A stretch of DNA of 64,000 bases from Macrothele yani (taxonomy: Eukaryota > Arthropoda > Arachnida > Araneae > Macrothelidae): assembly GCA_039090855.1 (NCBI GenBank), contig CM077012.1:142634541-142698540 (forward strand), read 5' to 3'. A program made the position numbers and the translations under genes. Below, piece by piece: positions 56,301 through 57,750 of this stretch (position 1 is the first letter of the stretch; every line of letters begins with the position of its first letter). The notes below the pieces were generated by a model, which saw only the letters and a program-made list of their open reading frames with translations, was not told the origin of the DNA and made no database searches.

Positions 56301-57750
56301 CTCTGTCAGAGGAACTTTCAACTTCTACAACTTTATCCTTCAGAGTCTGGTTTATTATAAATCCAACTCCACTAGTTCTGCCAGTATCTGTCCCACGACA
56401 GTAGAAGAGATGTCCACTTTTCAGTTCAATGAGATCTTCTCTTTTTCTCCTTACCTCACTTATCCCGACGATGTCCGACTTGATCCTTTGTAGTTCCTCT
56501 TCCAATTCAAGAAGCCTTGAATCAGAAGATAGGGAGCGTCCATTATACGTAGCCAAGGTCAGCATCAGATGGCAGCCTAGTCCTGTCCTCCGGGGATTCT
56601 TAGCAGCCTCTGCCTTCATGTCGCACTGGCCGCTCCAGGTACATTGCAGCTGCCAGAGACTGAGGGCCAAGATTTAAGTTGTGGAGTCATTTTGGAGGGG
56701 TTTGGCCATAACTCACCACGCTGGCCAAGCGGGTTGGTGAGTGTGGGATAGCATTTCCTCTAATCCTGATGGTATAGTTATACAGCTATTGGCGGTCGTC
56801 AGAGCCCCTTTAGTGGGAACAGGATGTACCACGAGAAGGCGGGGTTGACATTTGTCAAGGAGAGGCTGTGATGTTACGCACCTGACCTTACATCCCAGAA
56901 TTTCTAATATATTTTAACATTTCTGATGTATTTTTATTGCCAGTGTTTATTGTGTGTTATTTCGATTGGATTCTGTGAACTTCAGTGATAATTTGGCCTC
57001 ACTTTGTAGACTCATAACTACAATGAACACGATAGAATCCGCATCTTATTAGATGCACAGGGGCACATATTAAATTAAAACCCAAATTTCTGATAAAGCA
57101 ATAATACATTTCTTATGACGGCTTGCGGTTCCTAATTGCAAATAAAAATGTCCACTTGAAGTAATGATAAGAGTTTTAATTTATGTATAGAGCTTGATTT
57201 CATGTATAGGCTATATATATACAGGGTGTTTCAAAATTCGTGTGGCAACCAAAGACTGCATGGTGATAGTACCCTGGAACATATTGAACGTTAAGAAAAA
57301 TATTACGATTCTTTTTGTCTAAACAAAAATGTCAATAATTTGTTCTATCAAAAAACTAAGGAAAACATTTAAAAATAAATCGGATTTAGAAACATGTTAC
57401 ACAAGCACCAAAATAGTATCAATACATCGTTATGTCAAGTATAACTCGTCCGTGAACATTCCAGAAGGTAATAAACAGACCTTCAAATGCTGAATTCGCA
57501 GATAAGAATTTACTTGTAAGAATGTGCTGAGATAAATTCATCGAAGGAAAAAGCATATTTTTTTGGTATGAGCTAATATAATTTACATTAAAATATAAAT
57601 GACAATACATACCACAACCTTGAGGTAGATAGGACCAAGAGTGTACCTCAATACCACCATTTAATTTCTTCAGGAGTTGCTCCCACAATGGCAGATCAGA
57701 ATTCACATTCACAATGTCTGTACATATGATTGCAGCTTTCAAGAGAGCCC
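3383..57750 (-). CDS. FCSK: L-fucose kinase (fucokinase), 3' part of the gene, six exons
   Basis: Known role: L-fucose kinase phosphorylates free L-fucose with ATP to fucose-1-phosphate, the first cytosolic step of the salvage route to GDP-fucose. Seen: six minus-strand exons (57750-57613, 46376-46282, 22465-22247, 16514-16415, 6773-6550, 3472-3383) join with canonical GT/AG sites and compatible phases. The ~287-residue product contains [15 protein letters not shown] (GHMP ATP-binding motif), [13 protein letters not shown], a [12 protein letters not shown] segment, APGCEP and GAGGGGF (GHMP C-terminal motif), in the order expected for the C-terminal half of animal FCSK. Introns are about 11.2, 23.8, 5.7, 9.6 and 3.1 kb. 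The first exon here starts in phase 1, so 5' exons lie upstream, beyond the window. No stop or frameshift was seen, so I take it as a working gene. Confidence 0.9.
3885..6440 (-). mobile_element. Penelope-like retroelement (PLE) with GIY-YIG domain
   Basis: One minus-strand unit runs from an N-terminal region (6423) through reverse transcriptase to a GIY-YIG endonuclease block (4465-4115) and a 3' UTR ending near 3885. It sits in the last intron of FCSK (6549-3473), in the same orientation as the gene. A hairpin at 6376-6438 (arms of about 26 bases) marks its 5' side and overlaps the first ATG. Coding is broken, so it is a dead copy. Confidence 0.85.
4115..6423 (-). pseudogene. PLE reverse transcriptase / GIY-YIG polyprotein, disrupted
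   Basis: The longest open piece (6423-5317, 368 residues) holds the PLE N-terminal part and the start of the [22 protein letters not shown] (RT finger), then [16 protein letters not shown], with the first catalytic Asp. The frame breaks at about 5317. [13 protein letters not shown] block follows near 5190 and the catalytic [10 protein letters not shown] near 5095-5070. The thumb is in 5078-4710. The GIY-YIG-type block reads [18 protein letters not shown] (near 4430), then [11 protein letters not shown]. Known PLEs have RT plus GIY-YIG endonuclease in this order. Runs of G near 5110 and 5285 coincide with frame losses. Confidence 0.85.
6550..6773 (-). CDS. FCSK: FCSK exon, C-terminal GHMP motif GAGGGGF
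   Basis: The acceptor ttttttag precedes 6773. After two bases that complete a split codon there are 74 codons. They encode [26 protein letters not shown], a short helix, then [20 protein letters not shown] and VKGIISNLK. The donor is AAG|GTAAAGT at 6550/6549, phase 0. GAGGGGF is the third conserved GHMP motif, which shapes the substrate pocket. Reading past the donor meets a stop at 6543, so a further exon is needed. Confidence 0.93.
6774..7043. other. Intron stretch, no gene
   Basis: This is AT-rich FCSK intron between the exon ending at 6773 and the pogo relic. It has a poly-A run near 6870-6890. Nothing else could be recognised. Confidence 0.6.
8690..10030. repeat. Tandem array, ~145-bp unit, about nine copies
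   Basis: Nine diverged units can be phased on the block GGGTCAAAGGTCA or GAGTCAAAGGTCA, at 8817, 8963, 9113, 9248, 9397, 9546, 9691, 9836 and 9981. Spacings are 146, 150, 135, 149, 149, 145, 145 and 145 bases. Each unit also carries a GGTTCGATTTCGATGAAATT-type block, or its diverged form in the last two units. The array lies inside the pogo relic. Flanks at 8340-8460 and 10040-10300 share related motifs (CGATATCTC, GTCCGTCCGTCTG), so the array was probably part of a larger repeat family. Confidence 0.88.
10315..11320 (+). pseudogene. Tc1-like transposon, 3' truncated
   Basis: The left terminus begins at 10315 (CACTGGCGGAAAGTGGAAAA) after a TA. The transposase pieces are an HTH region at 10560-10740 ([20 protein letters not shown]), a second HTH region at 10798-10910 ([20 protein letters not shown]), the first catalytic part at 11005-11110 ([20 protein letters not shown]), and the second part in another frame at 11143-11300 (ending VFQQDN). 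The C-terminal Glu region and right terminus are missing, because the sequence changes to PLE at about 11325. One stop near 10784 and a frameshift near 11115 also break it. Confidence 0.85.
11327..12021. mobile_element. Inverted pair of PLE 3' ends (GIY-YIG domains)
   Basis: Two arms of about 280 bases are near-identical in opposite orientation. The minus-strand arm (11672-11334) reads [20 protein letters not shown], then [15 protein letters not shown] and [12 protein letters not shown]. The plus-strand arm (11738-12013) repeats the part from [11 protein letters not shown] to the end. The SYKGET and LETRVAEHK motifs belong to the PLE GIY-YIG endonuclease. A typical PLE-end sequence (GAAGAAGGAGAAGAGTTTTC) follows at about 12083. 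No reverse transcriptase remains, so this is a terminal fragment pair inserted into the Tc1 at 10315. Confidence 0.8.
12263..12285. repeat. (TG)n microsatellite
   Basis: An uninterrupted TG dinucleotide run of about 23 bases in the FCSK intron, inside the pogo relic. Confidence 0.9.
12339..13520 (-). pseudogene. pogo/Tigger (CENP-B/DDE_1) transposase relic
   Basis: Reading from 13520 down: an HTH-like region near 13520-13430 ([16 protein letters not shown]), a middle region at 13356-13066 ([20 protein letters not shown], with the DDE_1 catalytic Asp), then 13002-12733 ([20 protein letters not shown] and [15 protein letters not shown], with the second Asp region). Next comes a block near 12700-12560 that reads like [16 protein letters not shown] and [14 protein letters not shown] in another frame, and a degraded tail at 12551-12339. 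The order matches pogo/Tigger transposases. Several frameshifts and stops make it non-functional. Confidence 0.8.
14077..15375 (-). mobile_element. Tc1-like transposon, full length, defective
   Basis: The termini match in inverted orientation (CACTCATTGTCATAAAAAT at both ends) and are flanked by TA at 14075-14076 and 15376-15377, giving 1299 bases. Minus-strand transposase pieces include a region with [18 protein letters not shown] near 14770-14719 and the C-terminal catalytic block [20 protein letters not shown] at about 14420-14360. Frameshifts split the coding between 14466 and 14840. It is inserted in the pogo relic. Confidence 0.88.
15532..16414. other. Intron stretch with an unassigned 175-codon frame
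   Basis: A minus-strand frame at 16027-15500 is open for 175 codons but matches nothing I recognise. Its composition (many F, C, K, H) is what AT-rich random frames give. Direct repeats of AAATAAAATTTGAAAG occur near 15535-15580, with a small inverted segment near 15570-15620. No exon of FCSK is needed here. Confidence 0.3.
16415..16514 (-). CDS. FCSK: FCSK exon, helical linker
   Basis: The acceptor ttttgttag precedes 16514 and the donor is AAAG|GTATTA at 16415/16414, leaving one base (phase 1). It encodes [17 protein letters not shown] and a helical [14 protein letters not shown] segment. NWYAR matches the conserved SWYAR that follows the NLLQ block in animal FCSK. Joining to the next exon makes a glutamate codon across the junction, so the frame is kept. 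Confidence 0.88.
16515..18107. other. Intron stretch; one inverted repeat
   Basis: This is AT-rich FCSK intron. The one structure seen is an imperfect hairpin at 17356-17468: ATTATTCAAAGCAAT opposite ATTGCTTTGAATAAT, with a further inner match (TTTACTGGTA / TACCAGTA-like) around a short loop. No coding match was found. Confidence 0.5.
18108..18335 (-). repeat. tRNA-derived SINE, family A, copy 1
   Basis: On the minus strand the head has an A box (tggtgtaatggttagg) and a perfect B box (ggttcgattcc), then a body that recurs at 18462-18640 and 18722-18832. The tRNA-like region shows the anticodon-arm area (gggcgctatctgggagacgc) but carries no proper acceptor stem. It is a SINE rather than a tRNA gene. 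Confidence 0.8.
18462..18640 (-). repeat. SINE family A, copy 2, head truncated
   Basis: It aligns to copy 1 from the tail (TGAATGAAATACAGGATTAC) through the B-box region (gggtttgattcc in minus sense), then stops before the A box. It stands in the same orientation as copy 1, with a spacer of about 130 bases that is partly repeated after copy 2. Confidence 0.75.
18722..20105 (+). repeat. SINE family A, copy 3, split by a LINE
   Basis: The head lies at 18722-18832 (A box ggtgtagtggttagcata, B box ggttcgattcc). The body breaks off after TCTGACTTAAC and resumes at about 20054 with ACATCCATGGCATATTTAC, which continues the family consensus to about 20105. The interrupting DNA is the LINE at 18833-20047. 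Confidence 0.75.
18833..20047 (+). pseudogene. Non-LTR retrotransposon (LINE), 5'-truncated reverse transcriptase
   Basis: The element enters the RT at [16 protein letters not shown] (18838-18885). RT motifs follow: [19 protein letters not shown] (near 19050), then the catalytic [11 protein letters not shown] (near 19165) and [16 protein letters not shown]. The C-terminal part is [20 protein letters not shown] and [11 protein letters not shown]. Frameshifts lie near 19105 and 19600, and a short inverted duplication at 18873-18945 disrupts the 5' side. The 3' end carries a TATG tail. The clade was not assigned. It sits inside a SINE of family A. Confidence 0.85.
20483..21808 (-). mobile_element. 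Tc1-like transposon, full length, defective
   Basis: The termini match in inverted orientation (CACTCAATGGACAAAACGT and CACTCAGTAGACAAAACAT) and are flanked by TA at 20481-20482 and 21809-21810, giving 1326 bases. The minus strand reads an N-terminal HTH region at 21340-21110 ([31 protein letters not shown]) and a degraded C-terminal part down to 20511. A hairpin at 20843-20904 and a 35-base minisatellite at 21368-21535 interrupt it. Confidence 0.85.
21368..21535. repeat. 35-bp minisatellite, five units
   Basis: Units start at 21368, 21403, 21438, 21473 and 21508 and share TGCTGGTATGTTCGTCGATG. They are almost identical; the fourth has AAG for GGG at its start. The period is exactly 35, so the array shifts frame and appears open in several frames on both strands. 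It lies in the N-terminal coding part of the Tc1 transposase and is a local expansion of transposon sequence. Confidence 0.92.
22247..22465 (-). CDS. FCSK: FCSK exon, [10 protein letters not shown] region
   Basis: The acceptor cttatcag precedes 22465 and the donor is CAG|GTAAAT at 22247/22246; both ends are phase 0, giving 73 codons. The exon encodes [18 protein letters not shown], a glycine-rich stretch, [12 protein letters not shown], and the conserved [19 protein letters not shown]. The GGGWQDQ block is highly characteristic of fucokinase and its bacterial relatives. It is the longest uninterrupted match in the gene. Confidence 0.93.
22466..22970. other. Intron stretch, no gene
   Basis: Immediately 5' of the FCSK exon at 22465 on the minus strand. 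It is AT-rich, with purine runs near 22620 (AAAGAGGAGGAGGAAAGGAA). Nothing else was recognised. Confidence 0.5.
22971..23194. repeat. Near-perfect palindrome, arms of about 109 bases
   Basis: The left arm 22971-23079 and right arm 23086-23194 are reverse complements with very few mismatches, separated by a 6-base loop (GTGTCT). The inner arm motif CCTCCCAGTGGAGTGCGAAA followed by GCTTGACGAA resembles the 3' end of Penelope-like elements, so this may be a fused inverted pair of PLE ends (inference). Confidence 0.9.
23195..24959. other. Intron stretch with one inverted repeat
   Basis: No gene was recognised. At 23961-24106 two arms face each other (TTGTTCTTCCATGTAACGT against ACGTTATATGGAAGAACAG) around a core with CCTGGAATGGGAATCGAT, which echoes the B-box part of SINE family A. 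A poly-A run lies at 24155-24172. Confidence 0.5.
24960..26985 (-). mobile_element. PLE fragment with GIY-YIG core inside long inverted arms
   Basis: The arms at about 24960-25815 and 26130-26985 are reverse complements over roughly 850 bases, with moderate divergence and small indels. The loop holds a minus-strand GIY-YIG segment: [19 protein letters not shown] (near 26090-26030), then [18 protein letters not shown] (near 25935-25880), with an A-run frameshift between. The reverse transcriptase is absent. The arrangement is like inverted terminal copies around a short PLE remnant. Confidence 0.75.
26986..28549. other. Intron stretch, no gene recognised
   Basis: This is AT-rich DNA with a C-run at 27089-27097. 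A frame pair near 27383-27664 is open on both strands but contains no motif I can name. Nothing here is required by FCSK, whose exons on either side join without it. Confidence 0.4.
28550..29065 (-). mobile_element. PLE 3' fragment with short inverted arms
   Basis: The arms at about 28552-28612 and 29000-29060 are reverse complements (GTAACTTGATCACGCTAGTT on one side, its mirror on the other). Between them the minus strand reads a GIY-YIG block: [20 protein letters not shown] near 28985-28925, then [20 protein letters not shown] and RYRESIEI. The downstream GAAGACCCAGGATAAGGTCG with AAAGCTT is the usual type of PLE 3' end. The RT part is absent. Confidence 0.8.
29066..29588. other. Intron stretch, no gene
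   Basis: A short imperfect hairpin (AGCTGATTGTGAGTCACAATCAGC near 29394-29417) and a second one around 29520-29560 (CCTATAAGATAGG region) were seen. No coding match was found. Confidence 0.5.
29589..29620. repeat. (TA)n microsatellite at an RTE 3' end
   Basis: An uninterrupted TA run of about 32 bases joins directly to the CATCATCATC tail of the RTE element. A shorter ATATATATATA run lies at its 5' end near 32802-32811. Confidence 0.9.
29635..31455 (-). CDS. RTE reverse transcriptase (3' part of the split ORF)
   Basis: This reads 606 codons with no internal stop. Reverse transcriptase motifs in order: [70 protein letters not shown] with the first catalytic Asp, [20 protein letters not shown], and [18 protein letters not shown] with the catalytic FADD near residue 352. 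The C-terminal region holds [19 protein letters not shown] and [16 protein letters not shown], typical for RTE. The ATG at 31455 is only the first Met after the frame break; the natural protein would continue from the endonuclease (about 980 residues). Confidence 0.9.
   Translation of the reverse strand: MRTTKQDVTSKVEYIELCKTVRKNITEDVRKFNCELVRKAIENNQSLKIAKGHLSKGKKQIMALRKEDGSVTRNRGEILTRVKDFYSKLYERDDTCTPDIMKGTSTRVLPVLPAEIAHAIKNMKRGKAPGEDGITVDIIQEASGEIETVLAQIFTRCLSEGKIPEDWNNATMILLHKKSDIEDLRNYRPISLLSVVYKIFTKVLSHRLKVTLDMAQPREQAGFRSGYSTIDHIHVLRELIERAREYELPLCMAFIDYEKAFDSVKPSAVAMALKSCGIEDAYINIISNIYENASAKIRLFENTTHIKIGKGVRQGDTISPKLFNATLENVFQSLNWENKGIKINGDYLTHLRFADDIVIFATTPSELQSMIQELADKSKEVGLKMNFQKTKVMFNAFTRNEDLSIDGEKLEITDTYVYLGQQISSEGHIGEEINRCTKLAWRAFGRNSIIFKSNMPLCLKRKVFDQCILPVLTYGAETWTLAKRDIQRLQTTQSRMERCMLGVTRRDNKRNMWIRKMTRVEDIMIRVKSLKWQWAGHTARRTDHRWTAEILDWIPRNRKRPRRRPHGRWVDEIRKYAGVTWRRLAQDRPLWRKLGETFVQQWIDNG
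31452..32591 (-). CDS. RTE apurinic-type endonuclease domain (5' part of the split ORF)
   Basis: This reads 379 codons from ATG at 32591. The APE-like endonuclease nicks target DNA to prime reverse transcription. Motifs in order: [13 protein letters not shown] (about residue 48), [11 protein letters not shown] with the catalytic Glu, [27 protein letters not shown] with the catalytic Asp-x-Asn, and [14 protein letters not shown] with the catalytic Ser-Asp-His near residue 290. It ends at a stop overlapping the next ATG. Copy 3 reads straight through the same place, so the stop comes from a one-base loss. Such ORFs are often mislabelled as craniofacial development protein 2. Confidence 0.88.
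   Translation of the reverse strand: MTPQLKSWPSVSGSSNVPGQGSGQCDMKAEGAKNHRRTGLGCHLMLTLATYNGRSLSSDSRLLELEEELQRIKWDIVGLSEVRRKGEDLIVLKSGHLFYYRGTDTGRTSGVGFIINKKLKDKVVEVESSSDRAARLVIQLSRRYQAQIIQTYAPTTSHPEEEIEEFYEEICDLNNKGKQHLKIIMGDFNAKIGQQQQNETSVGKFGHGNRNLRGNTLIEFAEAEGFFILNSFFKKKPHRKWTWRHPNGTSEIDFIMCNKKFVIEDCSVLNKFNTGSDHRLVRCKMHLNTRLERSKLIRQKKCIDITNLKKHHNTFKVELKNRFSALEGLTSEEMDISEVNRKVTKALMETATKLAGSKNKLYVNKVSGKTKMLMQKEER
32804..34082. other. Intron stretch, no gene
   Basis: AT-rich intron follows a short ATATATATATA run. A small hairpin (TCTGATGATGCTGGTCATCAGA near 32853-32874) is visible. No coding or element match was found. Confidence 0.5.
34091..35955. mobile_element. hAT-like element hosting a Tc1
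   Basis: The termini are CAGAGGTGACTTTAA at 34091 and the inverse of CAGGGGTGGATTTAC at 35955. They are flanked by 8-base near-duplications gtcttgca (34083-34090) and gtcttata (35956-35963), as expected for hAT. The sub-terminal GGGCCCTAGGCGC is mirrored near 35910-35940. About 690 bases of its own sequence remain around a Tc1 at 34598-35771. A plus-strand frame at 34296-34600 was not recognised as a transposase, so the element may be non-autonomous or a deletion product. Confidence 0.7.
34598..35771 (-). mobile_element. Tc1-like transposon nested in the hAT element, defective
   Basis: The inverted ends CACACCGGACAAAAAAA bound about 1174 bases. The minus-strand transposase C-terminal half is open at 35076-34615: [20 protein letters not shown], then [20 protein letters not shown] with the last catalytic residue. 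Upstream the frame is broken, with a readable WSDESCF-type first catalytic block near 35130. The N-terminal HTH is degraded. Confidence 0.85.
35964..36676. other. Intron stretch, no gene
   Basis: This AT-rich stretch separates two hAT elements. No coding match or repeat was recognised apart from the 8-base target duplications at its two borders. Confidence 0.5.
37713..37810. repeat. Two adjacent perfect hairpins
   Basis: Hairpin one: arms 37713-37731 and 37736-37754 (19 bases each) with loop ATGA. Hairpin two: arms 37753-37780 and 37783-37810 (28 bases each) with a 2-base loop. Just before them, GTTTCTACGTTG occurs twice (37662-37673 and 37693-37704). They interrupt the hAT transposase frame, whose last open piece starts at 37683. 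Confidence 0.92.
38440..38652 (-). repeat. SINE family B, copy 2, with target duplication
   Basis: On the minus strand the head carries an A box (tggcgcagtggtttaagcg) and a B box (gggttcgaatcc), and the body matches the copy at 1640-1833. Near-identical 12-base flanks gtatttggtttc (38428-38439) and gtacttggtttc (38653-38664) are its target site duplication. It interrupts the hAT transposase. Confidence 0.85.
40288..40985. other. Intron stretch, no gene; possible old DNA-element fragment
   Basis: No transposase motif was identified here. The weak plus-strand frames at 40179-40424 and 40520-40720 were not recognised. The stretch separates two hAT elements. Confidence 0.35.
42132..43320. mobile_element. 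Nested hAT-type element carrying a minisatellite
   Basis: It starts ATACCTGCCAACTTTTATGC and ends in GGTTGGCAGGTAT. The 8-base duplications gcagtagc (42124-42131) and gcagtagt (43321-43328) differ at one base. An internal ATACCTGCCAACTCTTCCGG near 42288 suggests a further rearranged end. No transposase was seen, so it is non-autonomous. It is mostly the 48-base array. Confidence 0.75.
42625..43140. repeat. 48-bp minisatellite, about eleven units, open in frame
   Basis: Units share GAAAACATCGAGTATGCTAT and GTCGGTCCGCTACGG with moderate divergence. Because 48 is a multiple of 3, the plus-strand frame 42450-43148 reads a 16-residue repeat ([16 protein letters not shown] type) eleven times. The minus strand is open over most of the array too. 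Being open on both strands is a property of the repeat and no evidence of coding. Confidence 0.9.
44047..44502. other. Intron stretch, no gene
   Basis: AT-rich, with a direct duplication of about 40 bases (CATCTTGTATATCTTGTATT at 44140 and 44183). No element was recognised. Confidence 0.5.
44503..45914 (+). mobile_element. Tc1-like transposon, full length, defective
   Basis: The inverted ends (CTGGCCACCCAAAAT core, then ACACCAAGAAGGA) and flanking TA give about 1412 bases. The plus-strand transposase is split over frames: HTH at 44797-44900 ([20 protein letters not shown]), the second HTH at 45010-45096 ([20 protein letters not shown]), catalytic one at 45170-45350 ([20 protein letters not shown], then [11 protein letters not shown]), and the C-terminal block at 45573-45760 ([18 protein letters not shown]). 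A ~44-base tandem duplication lies at 44936-45022. The family is common in arthropods. Confidence 0.88.
45915..47270. other. Intron around the FCSK exon at 46282-46376
   Basis: Apart from the exon no gene or element was recognised. The DNA is AT-rich with A-runs at 47048-47060 and 47120-47140. Confidence 0.5.
46282..46376 (-). CDS. FCSK: FCSK exon with second half of the ATP-binding GHMP motif
   Basis: The acceptor tcttgcag lies just before 46376. The exon completes the split glycine codon and gives [17 protein letters not shown], then [13 protein letters not shown]. The donor is GTG|GTGAGT at 46282/46281, phase 0. The GxGxSS loop binds ATP phosphates in GHMP kinases, and the helix after it is intact. 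The exon sits alone in plain intron between a Tc1 element (ending 45914) and an RTE LINE (starting 47303). Confidence 0.9.
47271..47302. repeat. (TA)n microsatellite at an RTE 3' end
   Basis: A 32-base AT/TA run joins directly to the CATCATCATCATCATTGTC tail of RTE copy 2, the same arrangement as at 29589-29620. Confidence 0.9.
47303..48829 (-). pseudogene. RTE-clade LINE, 5'-truncated (copy 2)
   Basis: Only the reverse transcriptase and 3' end remain. The best open piece is 48630-47872 (252 residues): [60 protein letters not shown] and [18 protein letters not shown]. Further 3' pieces are shifted (47659-47426). Truncation occurs at 48829, within the sequence that encodes the RT N-terminal part, where DNA becomes a TATATATATA run followed by a Tc1. 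It is closely similar to copy 1. Confidence 0.88.
48840..50379 (-). mobile_element. Tc1-like transposon, full length, nearly intact (copy A)
   Basis: The inverted ends CACTGCTGGACAATTGCTAA and CACTGCCGGATAATTGCTAA, flanked by TA, bound 1540 bases. A second copy of the same family starts at 62589. The two copies share long stretches of nearly identical sequence, so activity was relatively recent. Confidence 0.92.
49089..50197 (-). pseudogene. Tc1-like transposase, one frameshift from intact
   Basis: The N-terminal piece 50197-49904 carries the paired-like HTH ([20 protein letters not shown], then [17 protein letters not shown]). The main piece (289 residues, 49958-49089) carries the second HTH ([20 protein letters not shown]), [18 protein letters not shown] with the first Asp, [20 protein letters not shown] with the second Asp, and [20 protein letters not shown] with the third catalytic residue. 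The two pieces overlap out of frame near 49950. If joined, the protein would have the ~340-residue length and order of an ordinary Tc1 transposase. Confidence 0.9.
50382..53649 (+). mobile_element. Unclassified cut-and-paste DNA transposon, 3.27 kb
   Basis: The termini TTAGGGTGGCCCA (50382) and the inverse of TTAGGGTGTCCCA (53649) match, and the sub-terminal GTCTCACCCTC / GTCTCACCCCTC plus AAAATTGTTCC blocks are mirrored too. It lies between TA-rich flanks, so the target duplication cannot be fixed. It encodes a large plus-strand transposase-like protein and sits directly next to Tc1 copy A on one side and RTE copy 3 on the other. Confidence 0.8.
50888..53140 (+). pseudogene. Transposase-like protein of unclassified family, about 700 residues, few lesions
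   Basis: The N-terminal part at 50940-51130 reads [20 protein letters not shown] and [11 protein letters not shown]; stops then lie near 51128, 51191 and 51207. A long open piece at 51213-52028 has a basic Glu/Lys/Arg coiled region ([20 protein letters not shown]), a core with [20 protein letters not shown] (candidate first catalytic Asp), and [11 protein letters not shown] (second). One extra base near 52003 breaks the frame. The next frame gives [12 protein letters not shown] (a C-x-H-H motif), then a lone TGA at 52243-52245, [18 protein letters not shown], and [13 protein letters not shown]. Extra T's near 52873 and 53087 shift the last parts ([17 protein letters not shown]). I know similar uncharacterised proteins from invertebrate genomes but cannot name the superfamily. 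The D...D...CxHH layout recalls hAT and P-type RNase-H-fold transposases. Confidence 0.75.
53650..56898 (-). pseudogene. RTE-clade LINE, near full length (copy 3), multiple frame breaks
   Basis: Endonuclease is at 56670-55984 ([23 protein letters not shown]), then the [14 protein letters not shown] block. A continuous piece 55827-54979 spans the place where copy 1 lost a base ([16 protein letters not shown]). Reverse transcriptase is at 55204-54149 ([38 protein letters not shown]), and the C-terminal part at 54134-53672. A 113-base tandem duplication starts at 55755 and 55868, doubling the SDHRLV region. The 3' tail is TGATGATGATGATG. Confidence 0.9.
56899..57612. other. Intron stretch, no gene
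   Basis: This lies just downstream (minus strand) of the FCSK exon at 57613. Near 57218-57240 the sequence ACAGGGTGTTTCAAAATTCG follows a TA-rich tract; this is a typical start of some DNA or LINE elements, but no partner end was found. Confidence 0.4.
57613..57750 (-). CDS. FCSK: FCSK exon, start of the GHMP-kinase region
   Basis: The exon begins after the AG at 57752-57751; the acceptor has a weak pyrimidine tract. The first codon takes one base from the previous exon. It encodes [15 protein letters not shown], then [16 protein letters not shown]. The donor is G|GTATGT at 57613/57612, leaving one base of a glycine codon that the next exon completes. The sequence covers the strand leading into the ATP-binding loop of the kinase. 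The intron after it cuts this loop in two. Confidence 0.88.
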
